64,000 nucleotides of DNA from Microlunatus sp964251895. GTDB taxonomy: Bacteria; Actinomycetota; Actinomycetes; Propionibacteriales; Propionibacteriaceae. Numbering within the stretch: position 1 is the first letter of the stretch; each line of letters begins with the position of its first letter. Below the pieces are notes generated by a model. That model saw nothing but the letters and a program-made list of their open reading frames with translations, was not told where the DNA came from and ran no database searches. The stretch is taken from positions 1 to 64,000 of the forward strand of contig CAXULL010000022.1 in NCBI GenBank assembly GCA_964251895.1. Direction: 5' to 3'. This document shows, piece after piece, positions 35,084 to 43,125 of the stretch. The translations under genes and the position numbers were made by a program.

Positions 35084-35089
35084 TAGAGT
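35084..35089 (+). promoter_or_regulatory. -10 hexamer TAGAGT upstream of trpS
   Basis: TAGAGT would start transcription near 35096, giving a leader of about 60 nt that contains the GGGAGGA ribosome site of trpS. No tryptophan-rich leader peptide or T-box fold was seen in this short leader. Confidence 0.4.
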
Positions 35090-35157
35090 TGAAAGTCGTC
35101 GTGCGCGCTGCTGCGCCACGACAGCGCACGGCAGGGACGAGCGGGAGGAACGCACGC

Positions 35158-36312
35158 GTGAGCGACGTCAGCACGGCCGACGGGTCGACGACACTCGAGG
35201 CGGTGACGTCGGAGACCACGTCGTTCGACGCGGCCCAGCGACGTTCCCGCCAGATCGAGGCCGACCTGGTGAAGGACGCCAGCGGCTACCGGATGCTCAC
35301 CGGGGACCGGCCGACCGGTCGGCTGCACATCGGGCACTACTTCGGCTCCCTGGCCAACCGCGTACGGCTGCAGGACCTGGGCGTGGACTCCTGGATCCTC
35401 ATCGCCGACTACCAGGTCATCACCGACCGCGACGGCGTCGGACCCATCCGCGAACGCGTGCTCTCGCTGCTCGTGGACTACCTCGCCGTCGGGCTCGACC
35501 CGACGCGGAGCACGATCTTCGCCCACTCGGCCGTGCCGGCCCTCAACCAGCTCCTGCTGCCCTTCCTCTCCCTGGTCACCGACTCCGAGCTGCGCCGCAA
35601 CCCGACGGTCAAGTCCGAGCTCGCCGCCAGCCAGCGGCCCATGTCGGGGCTGATGCTCACCTACCCGGTGCACCAGGCCGCCGACATCCTCTTCTGCAAG
35701 GCCAACGTCGTCCCGGTCGGCAAGGACCAGCTGCCGCACCTGGAGCAGACCCGCGTGGTCGCCCGGAGGTTCGACGAGGCTTATCCGCGGTTCTCGGGGG
35801 GGTCAGGGGGGTCCTCCCCGCTCGGCACGAAGGCTCAGCCCGTGTTCCCGCAGCCCGACGCGCTGCTGTCGGAGGCGCCGAACATCCTCGGCACCGACGG
35901 GCAGAAGATGAGCAAGTCCCGGGGCAACTCGATCGAGATCGGCATGACCGCCGACGCCACGGCCAAGCTGATCAAGAAGGCCGTGACCGACTCCGACCGG
36001 CACATCACGTACGACCCGCAGCACCGGCCCGAGGTCGCCAACCTGCTGCTGCTGGCGGCCCTGTGCACCGGGCGGACGCCGCAGAGCTGGGCCGACGAGA
36101 TCGGCGACGGCGGCTCGGGCCGGCTCAAGGCGGTCGTCACGGAGGCCGTGAACTCCACGTTCGCGCCGATCCGCACCCGCCGCGCCGAGCTCGAGGCCGA
36201 CCCCGGCCACCTGATCGAGGTGCTGGCCGCGGGCAACGCCCGCGCGAACGAGGTGGCCGACGCCACCCTCGCCGAGGTCCGCACCGCCATGGGCATGACC
36301 TACGACCTCTGA
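35158..36312 (+). CDS. trpS: Tryptophan--tRNA ligase
   Basis: Class I tryptophanyl-tRNA synthetase, 384 residues, from GTG 35158 with GGGAGGA about 9 nt upstream. The ATP motif RLHIGHYFG (HIGH) is near 55, followed by ADYQVITDR, the substrate pocket VVPVGKDQLPHLEQTR and the KMSKS loop QKMSKSRGN. Between YPRF and PVFP there is an insertion of roughly 15 residues rich in Gly and Ser (GGSGGSSPLGTK), encoded by very G-rich DNA and not expected in the family; it lies in a surface loop before the KMSKS region. No second synthetase copy is in the window. Confidence 0.93.
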   Translation: MSDVSTADGSTTLEAVTSETTSFDAAQRRSRQIEADLVKDASGYRMLTGDRPTGRLHIGHYFGSLANRVRLQDLGVDSWILIADYQVITDRDGVGPIRERVLSLLVDYLAVGLDPTRSTIFAHSAVPALNQLLLPFLSLVTDSELRRNPTVKSELAASQRPMSGLMLTYPVHQAADILFCKANVVPVGKDQLPHLEQTRVVARRFDEAYPRFSGGSGGSSPLGTKAQPVFPQPDALLSEAPNILGTDGQKMSKSRGNSIEIGMTADATAKLIKKAVTDSDRHITYDPQHRPEVANLLLLAALCTGRTPQSWADEIGDGGSGRLKAVVTEAVNSTFAPIRTRRAELEADPGHLIEVLAAGNARANEVADATLAEVRTAMGMTYDL

Positions 36313-36451
36313 GCAGCGGGAGCAGTCCGAGCACCCGGAACTCGCGGTCGCGGGGAGTGGACCGACCGCCGGGCAGCACCGGTGTGGCACGATCAGGCGA
36401 TGCGGGACGTTCACGTCTCGTAGGTACGGCTACTCGACGAAGAGGTGCTGT

Positions 36452-36862
36452 GTGCGTGTCGACATCCGCAGCGGGGGCGACGGCGTCGCCTGCTGGAACG
36501 GCGATGCTGTCCGGGCGTACGCCGCCCGCGTCACCGCCCGCGAGGACCAGCTGGCGGGTGCCAACCCGGACCTCGTGATCACCACCGGCCAGGTGAAGTG
36601 CTACGGCTGCGAGGTCATGGACCACGGCTACGGGACACGCTGCACCGCGGTCCTGACCCATGCCCTCTACAGCGTCGAGGGCGAGATCGCACCGCGGGCG
36701 CAGGACGCCGCGGGCTCGCTGCTCGAGGTCCCGGGCTTCGTCAGCAAGATCGAGACCCCGGCCGAGATCGACGAACCCGCACCCGCCACGACCCGCGCCC
36801 AGGACAACGGCGTCCCGACGCCTCCGGCCCGCAGCGGCCTGCGCCGGCTGATCGGCCGCTGA
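36452..36862 (+). CDS. Hypothetical Cys-containing protein coupled to TraR/DksA gene
   Basis: A 136-residue protein I do not recognise. The first 85 residues look folded: ACWNGDAVRAYAARV, DLVITTGQVKCYGCEV with a CxxC pair, then GTRCTAVLTHALYS, giving four Cys in all that could bind a metal or a cluster. The last 45 residues are Pro/Ala/Thr-rich and end in a basic tail. GTG 36452 has AGAGGTG just upstream. Its TGA overlaps the apparent CTG start of the TraR/DksA-like gene, so both proteins are probably made together. Confidence 0.65.
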   Translation: MRVDIRSGGDGVACWNGDAVRAYAARVTAREDQLAGANPDLVITTGQVKCYGCEVMDHGYGTRCTAVLTHALYSVEGEIAPRAQDAAGSLLEVPGFVSKIETPAEIDEPAPATTRAQDNGVPTPPARSGLRRLIGR

Positions 36863-37221
36863 ACCTCGATCCTGCGGCCCTGCTCGAGGAGCGGACCGCC
36901 GCGACCCGCGCGCAGGAGCAGGCGCTCCGGGCCGCCATCGAGGAGACCCAGGACGCGCGCAGCCTCACCTTCACCGACGACGAGCACGACCCCGAGGGCT
37001 CGACCGCGTCGCTCGACCAGGCCCGCGACACCGCGCTCCTCGTCCAGGTCACCCACACCCTCGCCGAGCTCGACGCCGCCCGCGACCGGCTCGCGGCGGG
37101 GACGTACGGGGTGTGCGAGCGCTGCGGTCGCCCGATCGCTCCCGAACGCCTCGCCGCCCGGCCCGAGGCCCGGCTCTGCATCGCCTGCGCGGCTCTGCGG
37201 GCCCGTGACCCGGCCGGGTGA
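36859..37221 (+). CDS. TraR/DksA-type C4 zinc-finger protein with CTG start
   Basis: A 120-residue member of the actinobacterial TraR/DksA family. The N-terminal helical hairpin (ERTAATRAQEQALRAAIEE) includes the DDEHDPEG segment, then LDAARDRLAAGTYGVCERCGRPI and RLCIACA complete a Cys4 zinc finger near the C-terminus. Family relatives modulate RNA polymerase through its secondary channel. No ATG, GTG or TTG exists in this frame between 36598 and the zinc finger; CTG 36859, sharing CTGA with the stop of the preceding gene, gives the normal family length and is my choice. A -1 frameshift fusion with that gene is the alternative. Confidence 0.78.
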   Translation: MNLDPAALLEERTAATRAQEQALRAAIEETQDARSLTFTDDEHDPEGSTASLDQARDTALLVQVTHTLAELDAARDRLAAGTYGVCERCGRPIAPERLAARPEARLCIACAALRARDPAG

Positions 37222-37254
37222 TCCGGGAGCCGGTCCGCGCGCGAAGGTGGGGGC

Positions 37255-38685
37255 GTGAGCAACGACGCGGGACCCGCTGACGTCTACCCGGGCATCCAGG
37301 CCGAACGGGTCCAGGCCCTCAACGACACCGAGGTCGCGGCGGAGGGCGCGTACGTCCTGTACTGGATGCAGCAGGCGCAGCGCGCCGAGCTCAACCACGC
37401 GCTGGAGTACGCGGTCCACCGGGCCGACGAGCTGGGCCAGCCGGTGCTGGTCGCGTTCGGGCTGATGGACGACTACCCCGAGGCCAACCGCCGCCACTAC
37501 CACTTCATGCTGCAGGGCCTGGCCGACGTCGAGGCCGCGCTGGCGAAGCGGGACATCACGTTCGTCGTCCTGCGCGGCCACCCCGACGACGTCGCGCTGC
37601 GGCTGGCGCAGGACGCGAGCCTGGTGGTCTGCGACCGCGGCTACCTGCGCAACCAGCGCGAGTGGCGCGAGCACGTCGCCGACGCCGCCCCCTGCTCGGT
37701 GGTCCAGGTCGAGAGCGACGTCGTCGTCCCGGTCGAGCTGGTCTCCGACCACCAGGAGCACGCGGCCCGCACCATCCGGCCCAAGATCACCCGGCACCTC
37801 GAGCGGTTCCTCGTCGACCTGCCGAGGACGAGGCCCACGACCACGACGCCGGTGCCGGACGTGTCCGGGGAGGACCTGTCCGACGTCGACGCCCTGCTCG
37901 ACCGGCTCGGGCTCGACGACGACGTCCCCGTGGTGCCGCTGTTCGTCGGCGGCACCACGGCCGGGAAGACGGTCCTGAAGAACTTCCTCGCCGACCACTT
38001 CGACGCGTACGCCGACCACCGCAACCAGCCGCAGACCTCGGACGTCTCGCACATGAGCAAGTACCTGCACTTCGGCCAGCTGTCCGTGGTCTGGATCGCG
38101 CTCGAGGCGATGAAGAAGCCCGCGAGCGAGAACCGGGACGACTTCCTGGAGGAGCTGATCGTCCGGCGCGAGCTGCCGATGAACTTCGTCTTCTTCCAGC
38201 CCCGCTACGACGCCTACTCCTCCCTGCCCGACTTCGCCCGCAAGACGCTGTCGGAGCACGAGGACGACCTGCGCGAGCACCGCTACTCCCGGGCCGAGCT
38301 CGAGGACGCCGAGACCCACGACGACTACTGGAACGCGGCCATGCGCGAGATGCGGGCCACCGGCTACATGCACAACTACATGCGGATGTACTGGGGCAAG
38401 AAGATCCTCGAGTGGTCGGACACCCCGGAGCACGCGTACGCGACCGCGCTCTACCTCAACAACAAGTACTTCCTCGACGGGCGCGACGCGAACTCGTTCG
38501 CCAACGTCGCCTGGGTCTTCGGCCAGCACGACCGCGGCTGGACCGAGCGGGACGTGTTCGGCAAGGTCCGCTACATGAACGCCGCCGGCCTCGAGCGCAA
38601 GGCCAAGCCCAAGGAGTACGTGGCCAAGGTCGACCAGCTCGAGCGCGACGTCGCCGCGGAACGCGGCGAGGGCACCCCTACCTGA
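37255..38685 (+). CDS. Class II deoxyribodipyrimidine photolyase
   Basis: A 476-residue flavoprotein that repairs cyclobutane pyrimidine dimers with blue light. The class II pattern is clear: VLYWMQQAQRAELNHALEYAV at 34-54, RRHYHFMLQGL near 79, DRGYLRNQREWR, the ESDVVVPVE segment and AARTIRPKI, then FAD-site residues in SKYLHFGQLSVVW and the C-terminal WVFGQHDRGWTERDVFGKVRYM. GTG start at 37255 with a purine-rich site just upstream. The 3' end overlaps the convergent gene by 8 bp. Class II enzymes are less common in bacteria than class I. Confidence 0.9.
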   Translation: MSNDAGPADVYPGIQAERVQALNDTEVAAEGAYVLYWMQQAQRAELNHALEYAVHRADELGQPVLVAFGLMDDYPEANRRHYHFMLQGLADVEAALAKRDITFVVLRGHPDDVALRLAQDASLVVCDRGYLRNQREWREHVADAAPCSVVQVESDVVVPVELVSDHQEHAARTIRPKITRHLERFLVDLPRTRPTTTTPVPDVSGEDLSDVDALLDRLGLDDDVPVVPLFVGGTTAGKTVLKNFLADHFDAYADHRNQPQTSDVSHMSKYLHFGQLSVVWIALEAMKKPASENRDDFLEELIVRRELPMNFVFFQPRYDAYSSLPDFARKTLSEHEDDLREHRYSRAELEDAETHDDYWNAAMREMRATGYMHNYMRMYWGKKILEWSDTPEHAYATALYLNNKYFLDGRDANSFANVAWVFGQHDRGWTERDVFGKVRYMNAAGLERKAKPKEYVAKVDQLERDVAAERGEGTPT

Positions 38686-39301
38686 TCACCACGAGGTCGG
38701 CCGGCCAGTCCGCGCGGCCGGTCAGGGTGAGCAGCAGGTCCTGGCCTCTCCCTTGCTCGAGGACGACCTGCGTCGCCAGCCCGGCCGCCTCGCGGAGCGC
38801 GGCCGGCGGCACGTCCGGCTCGAGCCCGAGCGCCGTCGCCACGTCGGCGGTGTGCACGACCAGCTCGAAGGTGCGCGTGGGGAGGTAGGCCCCCACCCGC
38901 ATCCCTCCGTTGACCGTCTCGACGAGCGTCTGCGGGTCGGCCTCGCGGACCCGGGCGACCGCCCGCTCCGCCGCGGCGCCGACCCAGCCGGCCGGGTCGT
39001 CGCCGAGGTCCGTGCCCGCCTGGCGGCCCCGGTCCGCGACGAGCCCCGGGTCGACCGTGCCGCTGCCGGCGAGGTAGGCGGCGGCCGAGGTCAGGTCCTC
39101 CCGGGCGGCCGGCCGGTCCAGGTAGGTCGTGACGGTGACCAGGGCGCGGGCGGTGTGCCCCACGAGCGAGCGCAGGTCCCAGACGCCCAGCCCCGGGCGG
39201 TCCCAGTCGCCGCGGACCTGGGCGACGAGGTCGACGAAGGCCTGCGCCGCCTCCTCGAAGGCGAGCAGCGTCGGGGCGTACGGACCGGTCCAGGCGGTCA
39301 T
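38678..39301 (-). CDS. Maleylpyruvate isomerase-like (mycothiol-dependent, DinB-fold) protein
   Basis: A 207-residue protein of the mycothiol maleylpyruvate isomerase N-terminal superfamily (DinB fold). The diagnostic metal-site His residues lie in SLVGHTARALV (about 55) and FELVVHTADVATALG (about 155), with an Asp/Trp-rich helix WDRPGLGVWDLR before. Actinobacterial paralogues are numerous and mostly of unknown substrate; mycothiol-dependent thiol transfer is possible. ATG 39301 overlaps the OsmC stop (ATGA), so the two thiol-related proteins are co-translated; their shared role in redox stress is inference. Confidence 0.8.
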   Translation of the reverse strand: MTAWTGPYAPTLLAFEEAAQAFVDLVAQVRGDWDRPGLGVWDLRSLVGHTARALVTVTTYLDRPAAREDLTSAAAYLAGSGTVDPGLVADRGRQAGTDLGDDPAGWVGAAAERAVARVREADPQTLVETVNGGMRVGAYLPTRTFELVVHTADVATALGLEPDVPPAALREAAGLATQVVLEQGRGQDLLLTLTGRADWPADLVVIR

Positions 39302-39756
39302 GCCGCCACCACCTTCGGTTCGTGTCGAACGGGGAAGCTCACCGAGGACGCGATGAAGCAGGCCTCGTGCGCCGGGCCGTGCAGGGTCTCGGCCTCGCCG
39401 ACCATCGACGCGTCGGCGACGGTGACGGACGGCCGGAGCACGACCTCGGTGAAGCGCCCACCCATCCCCTCCTGCCGCATCGTGCCCGTCGCGTGGTCGG
39501 CGTACGCGGTCACCACGACCCCCGCGCGGGCGCAGAAGCTCAGGTAGGACAGCAGGTGGCACTCCGAGAGCGCCGCGAGCAGCAGCAGCTCCGGGTTCCA
39601 CCGGGCGGGGTCGCCGCGGAACGGCCTGTCGGCCGAACCGACGAGGACGGGCCGCCCGGGAGCGACGACCTCGTGCTCGCGGGAGTACGTCCGGTAGTCG
39701 GCCGTCCCCGCCGGGTCGGCCCAGCGCAGCTGTGTCTCGTAGTGGTGATCACCCAC
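39298..39756 (-). CDS. OsmC family peroxiredoxin-like protein
   Basis: A 152-residue OsmC/Ohr-fold protein. Catalytic Cys66 lies in LSECHLLSYLSF and the resolving Cys133 in HEACFIASSVSFPV; a third Cys75 is extra. GRPVLVGSADRPFRGDPARWNPELLLLAALS matches YhfA/OsmC-type members in outline. Family members reduce organic hydroperoxides through a dithiol cycle in the cytosol. The start is GTG 39756 because a -10 TACCCT is 7 nt upstream. It heads a two-gene unit with the maleylpyruvate-isomerase-like gene and is divergent from the copper/redox run. Confidence 0.87.
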   Translation of the reverse strand: MGDHHYETQLRWADPAGTADYRTYSREHEVVAPGRPVLVGSADRPFRGDPARWNPELLLLAALSECHLLSYLSFCARAGVVVTAYADHATGTMRQEGMGGRFTEVVLRPSVTVADASMVGEAETLHGPAHEACFIASSVSFPVRHEPKVVAA

Positions 39757-39763
39757 AGGCGAG

Positions 39764-39769
39764 AGGGTA
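39764..39769 (-). promoter_or_regulatory. -10 hexamer TACCCT, leaderless promoter of osmC-like gene
   Basis: On the minus strand TACCCT is 7 nt before GTG 39756. It faces the plus-strand -10 at 39817, leaving about 47 bp for shared control. Confidence 0.55.
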
Positions 39770-39816
39770 CGGCGCAAGGGGACCGTCGTCTCCGGTGCCC
39801 GCCGCGCGCGGGTTCC

Positions 39817-39822
39817 TACACT
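39817..39822 (+). promoter_or_regulatory. -10 hexamer TACACT, leaderless promoter of copD-ctaG fusion
   Basis: TACACT is 6 nt before GTG 39829, fixing the start of the fusion gene. A longer in-frame extension through the osmC promoter is not credible. Confidence 0.6.
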
Positions 39823-39828
39823 GGAGCG

Positions 39829-41868
39829 GTGGCCACGACGACCGCACCGGAGGTCAGGGTGCAGACGCACGAGCGGGCCGTCCCCGGACGTCTCGTGCTC
39901 GTCGCCGCCGGCGCCGTGTCGGTCGTGGTCGCCCTCGTGCTGCTGGCGACCAACGGGTCGCTGGCCGCGCCCAGCGAGGGCCTGCTCGACCCCGGGGTCC
40001 TGACCCGCTACGGGCTGCCCGCGGCCCGCGCCGTGCACGACCTCGCCGCCTCCGTCACCGTCGGCCTGCTGGTGCTGGCCGCCTGGGCCGTCGCCCCCGA
40101 GGCCGGGAAGTCGGTCGACAGCCTCGCCGGGCCGCGCCGGCTGATGGTGCGCGGAGCGACGGTCAGCGCGCTGGTCTGGGCCGGTTCCGCGCTCGTCGTG
40201 CTCGTGCTCACGGCCGCCGACGTGTCGGGCTTCGCGCCCGGCGCCCCCGGCTTCAGCCTCGTCTTCTTCTCCTTCACCTCCCAGCTCGAGCTGGGCCGGG
40301 CCCTGCTGGTCAGCCTGCTCCTCGTCCTGCTGGCCACCGTGATCACGGCCCTCGCCACCCGGGTCGTGGCCGTCGCCTGGGCGGGGGTCGTCGCCCTGCT
40401 GGCGATTCTGCCGCTCTCCCTGGCCGGGCACGCCGCCGGTGCGGCCAACCACATGAACGCCGTCGACAGCCTCGCGCTGCACCTGCTGAGCGCGGTCCTG
40501 TGGGTCGGCGGGCTGGCGGCGCTCGTCCTCGTCGCGGGCCACCTCGGTGCCCAGCGCGACGCCGTCGTCCGTCGCTACTCGACGCTCGCCGGCGTCTGCT
40601 TCGTCGTCGTGGCCTTCTCCGGCGTGGTCAACGCGGCCCTGCGCCTGGGGTCGTTCGCGGCCCTGGCGACGCCGTACGGGCTCCTGGTCATCGGCAAGGT
40701 CGTCGCCCTCGGGCTGCTCGGGGTGGCGGGTCTGCTCCACCGCCGCCGCGTCATCCCGCGCCTGGCCACCGACCGGTCGGCGTTCGCGCGGCTCGCGGGC
40801 GTCGAGCTGCTCGTGATGGGCGCGACCGTCGGGCTCGCCGTCGCCCTCTCCCGCTCCGCCCCGCCGGTGCCCGAGACGGCCGACGCCGCCGACGGGTCCG
40901 CCGACCGGATCGCCTCGCTGCTCGGCTACCCGGAGCCGCCGCCGTTCACGCTCGGCCGCTACCTCACGGCCTTCTCCCCCGACCTGCTGTGGCTGTTCGT
41001 CGCTGCCGCCATGCTCGGCCTCTACGGCATCGGCGTCGTGCGCATGCACCGCCGCGGCGACCGCTGGCCGCTGCAGCGCACCGCCTTCTGGACGGTGGGG
41101 ACGCTCGCGCTGGTCTTCGTCACCAGCGGCGGTCCCGGCGTCTACGGCCGGCTCGGCTTCAGCCTGCACATGGTGCAGCACATGGCCCTCATGGTCGCGG
41201 TCCCGTTCCTGCTCGTCTTCGGGGCGCCGGTCACGCTCGCGCTGCGCGCGATGCACGCCCGGAAGGACCACAGCTTCGGCCCGCGCGAGACGCTGCTGCG
41301 CCTCGTGCACGCGCCGGTGCTCAGCTTCTTCGGCAACCCGGTCGTCGCCGCGGCCCTGTTCACCGGCGGCCTCACCGTCTTCTACTACACCCCGCTGTTC
41401 TCCCTAGCGCTGTCGACGCACACCGGCCACGTGCTCATGACCGCCCACTTCCTGCTCACCGGCTACCTCTTCGTCTGGGCGCTGGTCGGGCTCGACCCGG
41501 GTCCCGCGCGACCGCCGTACCCGTTCCGCCTGGTGATCCTGCTCATCACGCTGGCGTTCCACGCGTTCTTCGGCATCGCGCTCATGTCCGGCGCCACGCT
41601 GCTCGCCCCGCAGTGGTGGGCCTCGCTGGGCCGCACGGACACCGTGGCCCTGGTCGCCGACCAGCAGCGCGGTGGCGCCATAGCCTGGGGTGCCGGCGAC
41701 CTCCCCTCGCTGCTGCTCGGGGTGGCGCTGCTCGTGGGGTGGATCCGGACCGACCGCCAGACCAGCAAGCGCCTCGACCGGCAGGCCGACCGCGACGACG
41801 ACGCCGAGCTCAAGGCGTACAACGCCCGGCTCGCCGCCCTGTCGCCGGACCGGTCCCCCGAACGATGA
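39829..41868 (+). CDS. CopD-CtaG fusion: copper import / cytochrome oxidase assembly membrane protein
   Basis: A 679-residue polytopic protein fusing a CopD (YcnJ-like copper resistance) half to a caa3-type CtaG half. The first part has about nine helices, with the CopD segment (about 190-340) carrying LSLAGHAAGAANHMNAVD and LHLLSAVLWVGG, whose His/Met residues suit copper. The CtaG half (about 370-640) has GFSLHMVQHMALMVAVPFLL, TGHVLMTAHFLLTGYLF and AFHAFFGIALMSG, again His/Met-rich. The tail is Arg/Asp-rich and cytosolic. It probably moves Cu across the membrane for oxidase maturation. GTG 39829 follows its -10 closely. The stop lies within a 14-bp tandem repeat. Confidence 0.9.
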   Translation: MATTTAPEVRVQTHERAVPGRLVLVAAGAVSVVVALVLLATNGSLAAPSEGLLDPGVLTRYGLPAARAVHDLAASVTVGLLVLAAWAVAPEAGKSVDSLAGPRRLMVRGATVSALVWAGSALVVLVLTAADVSGFAPGAPGFSLVFFSFTSQLELGRALLVSLLLVLLATVITALATRVVAVAWAGVVALLAILPLSLAGHAAGAANHMNAVDSLALHLLSAVLWVGGLAALVLVAGHLGAQRDAVVRRYSTLAGVCFVVVAFSGVVNAALRLGSFAALATPYGLLVIGKVVALGLLGVAGLLHRRRVIPRLATDRSAFARLAGVELLVMGATVGLAVALSRSAPPVPETADAADGSADRIASLLGYPEPPPFTLGRYLTAFSPDLLWLFVAAAMLGLYGIGVVRMHRRGDRWPLQRTAFWTVGTLALVFVTSGGPGVYGRLGFSLHMVQHMALMVAVPFLLVFGAPVTLALRAMHARKDHSFGPRETLLRLVHAPVLSFFGNPVVAAALFTGGLTVFYYTPLFSLALSTHTGHVLMTAHFLLTGYLFVWALVGLDPGPARPPYPFRLVILLITLAFHAFFGIALMSGATLLAPQWWASLGRTDTVALVADQQRGGAIAWGAGDLPSLLLGVALLVGWIRTDRQTSKRLDRQADRDDDAELKAYNARLAALSPDRSPER

Positions 41869-41898
41869 GACGCGAACGATGAGACGCGAACGATGAGG
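41860..41898 (+). repeat. 14-bp tandem repeat, 2.8 copies, at gene junction
   Basis: GAACGATGAGACGC occurs at 41860-41873 and 41874-41887, with a partial third copy GAACGATGAGG to 41898. The first copy contains the TGA stop of the copD-ctaG gene. Each copy offers ATGA, so the unit looks like a duplicated stop/start junction; no frame beginning at these ATGs is long. Confidence 0.85.
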
Positions 41899-41906
41899 CG
41901 CCGGCC

Positions 41907-42476
41907 GTGATCCGGGCGCTGCGGGTCGTGCTGCTCGGCGGCGGTTCGCTGCTGCTCGCGACCGCGGCGCACCTGTCGGGCGGCGGGACCCTGCCCGGAC
42001 CTGGCGTGCTCGCGGTGGCCGCGTTCGTGCTGGGGCTCGTCGCGCTGCTGCTGACCCGGCGGCGGGTGCGGCTGCCGGTGCTCGTGGCCGCCCTCGTCCC
42101 GCAGCAGGTGCTGCTGCACGTCCTCTTCGACACCGCCGCGGCGGCCGCCGGCGGCTGCACCCCGGTCCAGGCCGCTCACCACGCCATGACGGTGCTGACC
42201 TGCATGCCGGCCCACGGCATGGGTCCGATGGGCTACGCCTGGCCGATGCTCGTCGGCCACCTCGTGGCGACGCTGGGCACGGCCTGGCTGCTGGCCCGCG
42301 GCGAGGCCTGGTGCTGGGGTCTCGTCGCCCGCGTCGCGCAGGCCGCGTACGCCGCCCCCGCCGCGCGTCCGCGCCGGCGCCGTCCGCGCCCCGTCACCGC
42401 CGCGCTCGTCCGTGCCGCACCGCGCCGACCGCGGCGTCCGCGCCTCTCGCGCGGACCACCCCTGTCCTTCGCCTAG
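41907..42476 (+). CDS. His/Met/Cys-containing membrane protein of copper cluster, unknown
   Basis: A 189-residue membrane protein, GTG start at 41907. About four hydrophobic segments (near 8-25, 33-48, 55-75 and 108-130) frame an exposed loop with AAHHAMTVLTCMPAHGMGPMGY, dense in His, Met and Cys and suggestive of copper binding. The last 55 residues are very Arg/Pro-rich and probably disordered. I know no family name; its place between copD-ctaG and copC implies copper handling. Confidence 0.68.
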   Translation: MIRALRVVLLGGGSLLLATAAHLSGGGTLPGPGVLAVAAFVLGLVALLLTRRRVRLPVLVAALVPQQVLLHVLFDTAAAAAGGCTPVQAAHHAMTVLTCMPAHGMGPMGYAWPMLVGHLVATLGTAWLLARGEAWCWGLVARVAQAAYAAPAARPRRRRPRPVTAALVRAAPRRPRRPRLSRGPPLSFA

Positions 42477-42554
42477 CCCGACACCCACGGCCCCGCGCCG
42501 CCTCGCCCGGCCCCTGCGCCGGCGACCCTCCGTCTGCTTCGTCGAAGGATCCCC

Positions 42555-43124
42555 ATGAACCGTTCCATCGCACCTCCGCCCCACTGGCGGACCACCGCCG
42601 CCGCCCTGGGTGCCGGCCTCGTGCTCGCGCTCGTCGCCGCCCCCGCGTACGCCCACGACGAGCTCAAGTCCAGCAACCCGGTCGACGGCGCCATGGTGGC
42701 GACACCGCCCGCGCAGGTCGTCCTGACCTTCGAGGAGGCACCCGTCGCGCTCGGCGCCCAGGTCGTCGTGACCGGTCCGGACGGTCCCGTCTCCTCGGGC
42801 ACGCCGAGGCTGGCCGGCGACGACGTCGTCGCCGACGTGCAACCCCAGGCGCCCGCCGGTCGTTACACGGTGGAGTGGCGCGTGACGTCCGACGACGGGC
42901 ACCCGGTCTCGGGGACGTTCGGCTTCACGGCGCAGGCCGCCGCGGCCGGGGCCTCATCCGCGCCGGCGGCGACGCCCGCGGCCACCCCGGCCCCGGCCGA
43001 GGCGCCGCGTCGCGAGCCGCTCATCCCCTCGTGGGGCTGGATCGCCGCGGGCGTGATCGCGATCGTCGCGGCCATCCGCCTCAACCGGCAGTCCCGCGCG
43101 TCGAACAAGCAGCAGGAGGACTGA
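42555..43124 (+). CDS. CopC-domain copper-binding protein, membrane anchored
   Basis: A 189-residue exported copper protein. The signal peptide ends AYA at residue 33, exposing His34 as the mature N-terminus, the usual first Cu(II) ligand of CopC. The beta-sandwich follows with LKSSNPVDGAMVATPPAQV and, near 115, the second His/Asp pair in SDDGHPVSGTFGF. A Pro/Ala linker (about 130-155) and a C-terminal helix (about 160-178) anchor it. ATG 42555 has AAGGA 6 nt upstream. It probably hands Cu(II) to the CopD half of the fusion protein. Confidence 0.9.
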   Translation: MNRSIAPPPHWRTTAAALGAGLVLALVAAPAYAHDELKSSNPVDGAMVATPPAQVVLTFEEAPVALGAQVVVTGPDGPVSSGTPRLAGDDVVADVQPQAPAGRYTVEWRVTSDDGHPVSGTFGFTAQAAAAGASSAPAATPAATPAPAEAPRREPLIPSWGWIAAGVIAIVAAIRLNRQSRASNKQQED

Positions 43125-43125
43125 G

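Noticed and set aside
35796..35815. G-quadruplex in trpS
   Set aside because: Only two G runs of six or more are present close together; four runs would be needed.
36667..38529. 620-codon open frame opposite the photolyase gene
   Set aside because: Shadow of the photolyase, with Val/Asp/His-rich composition typical of antisense GC-rich frames.
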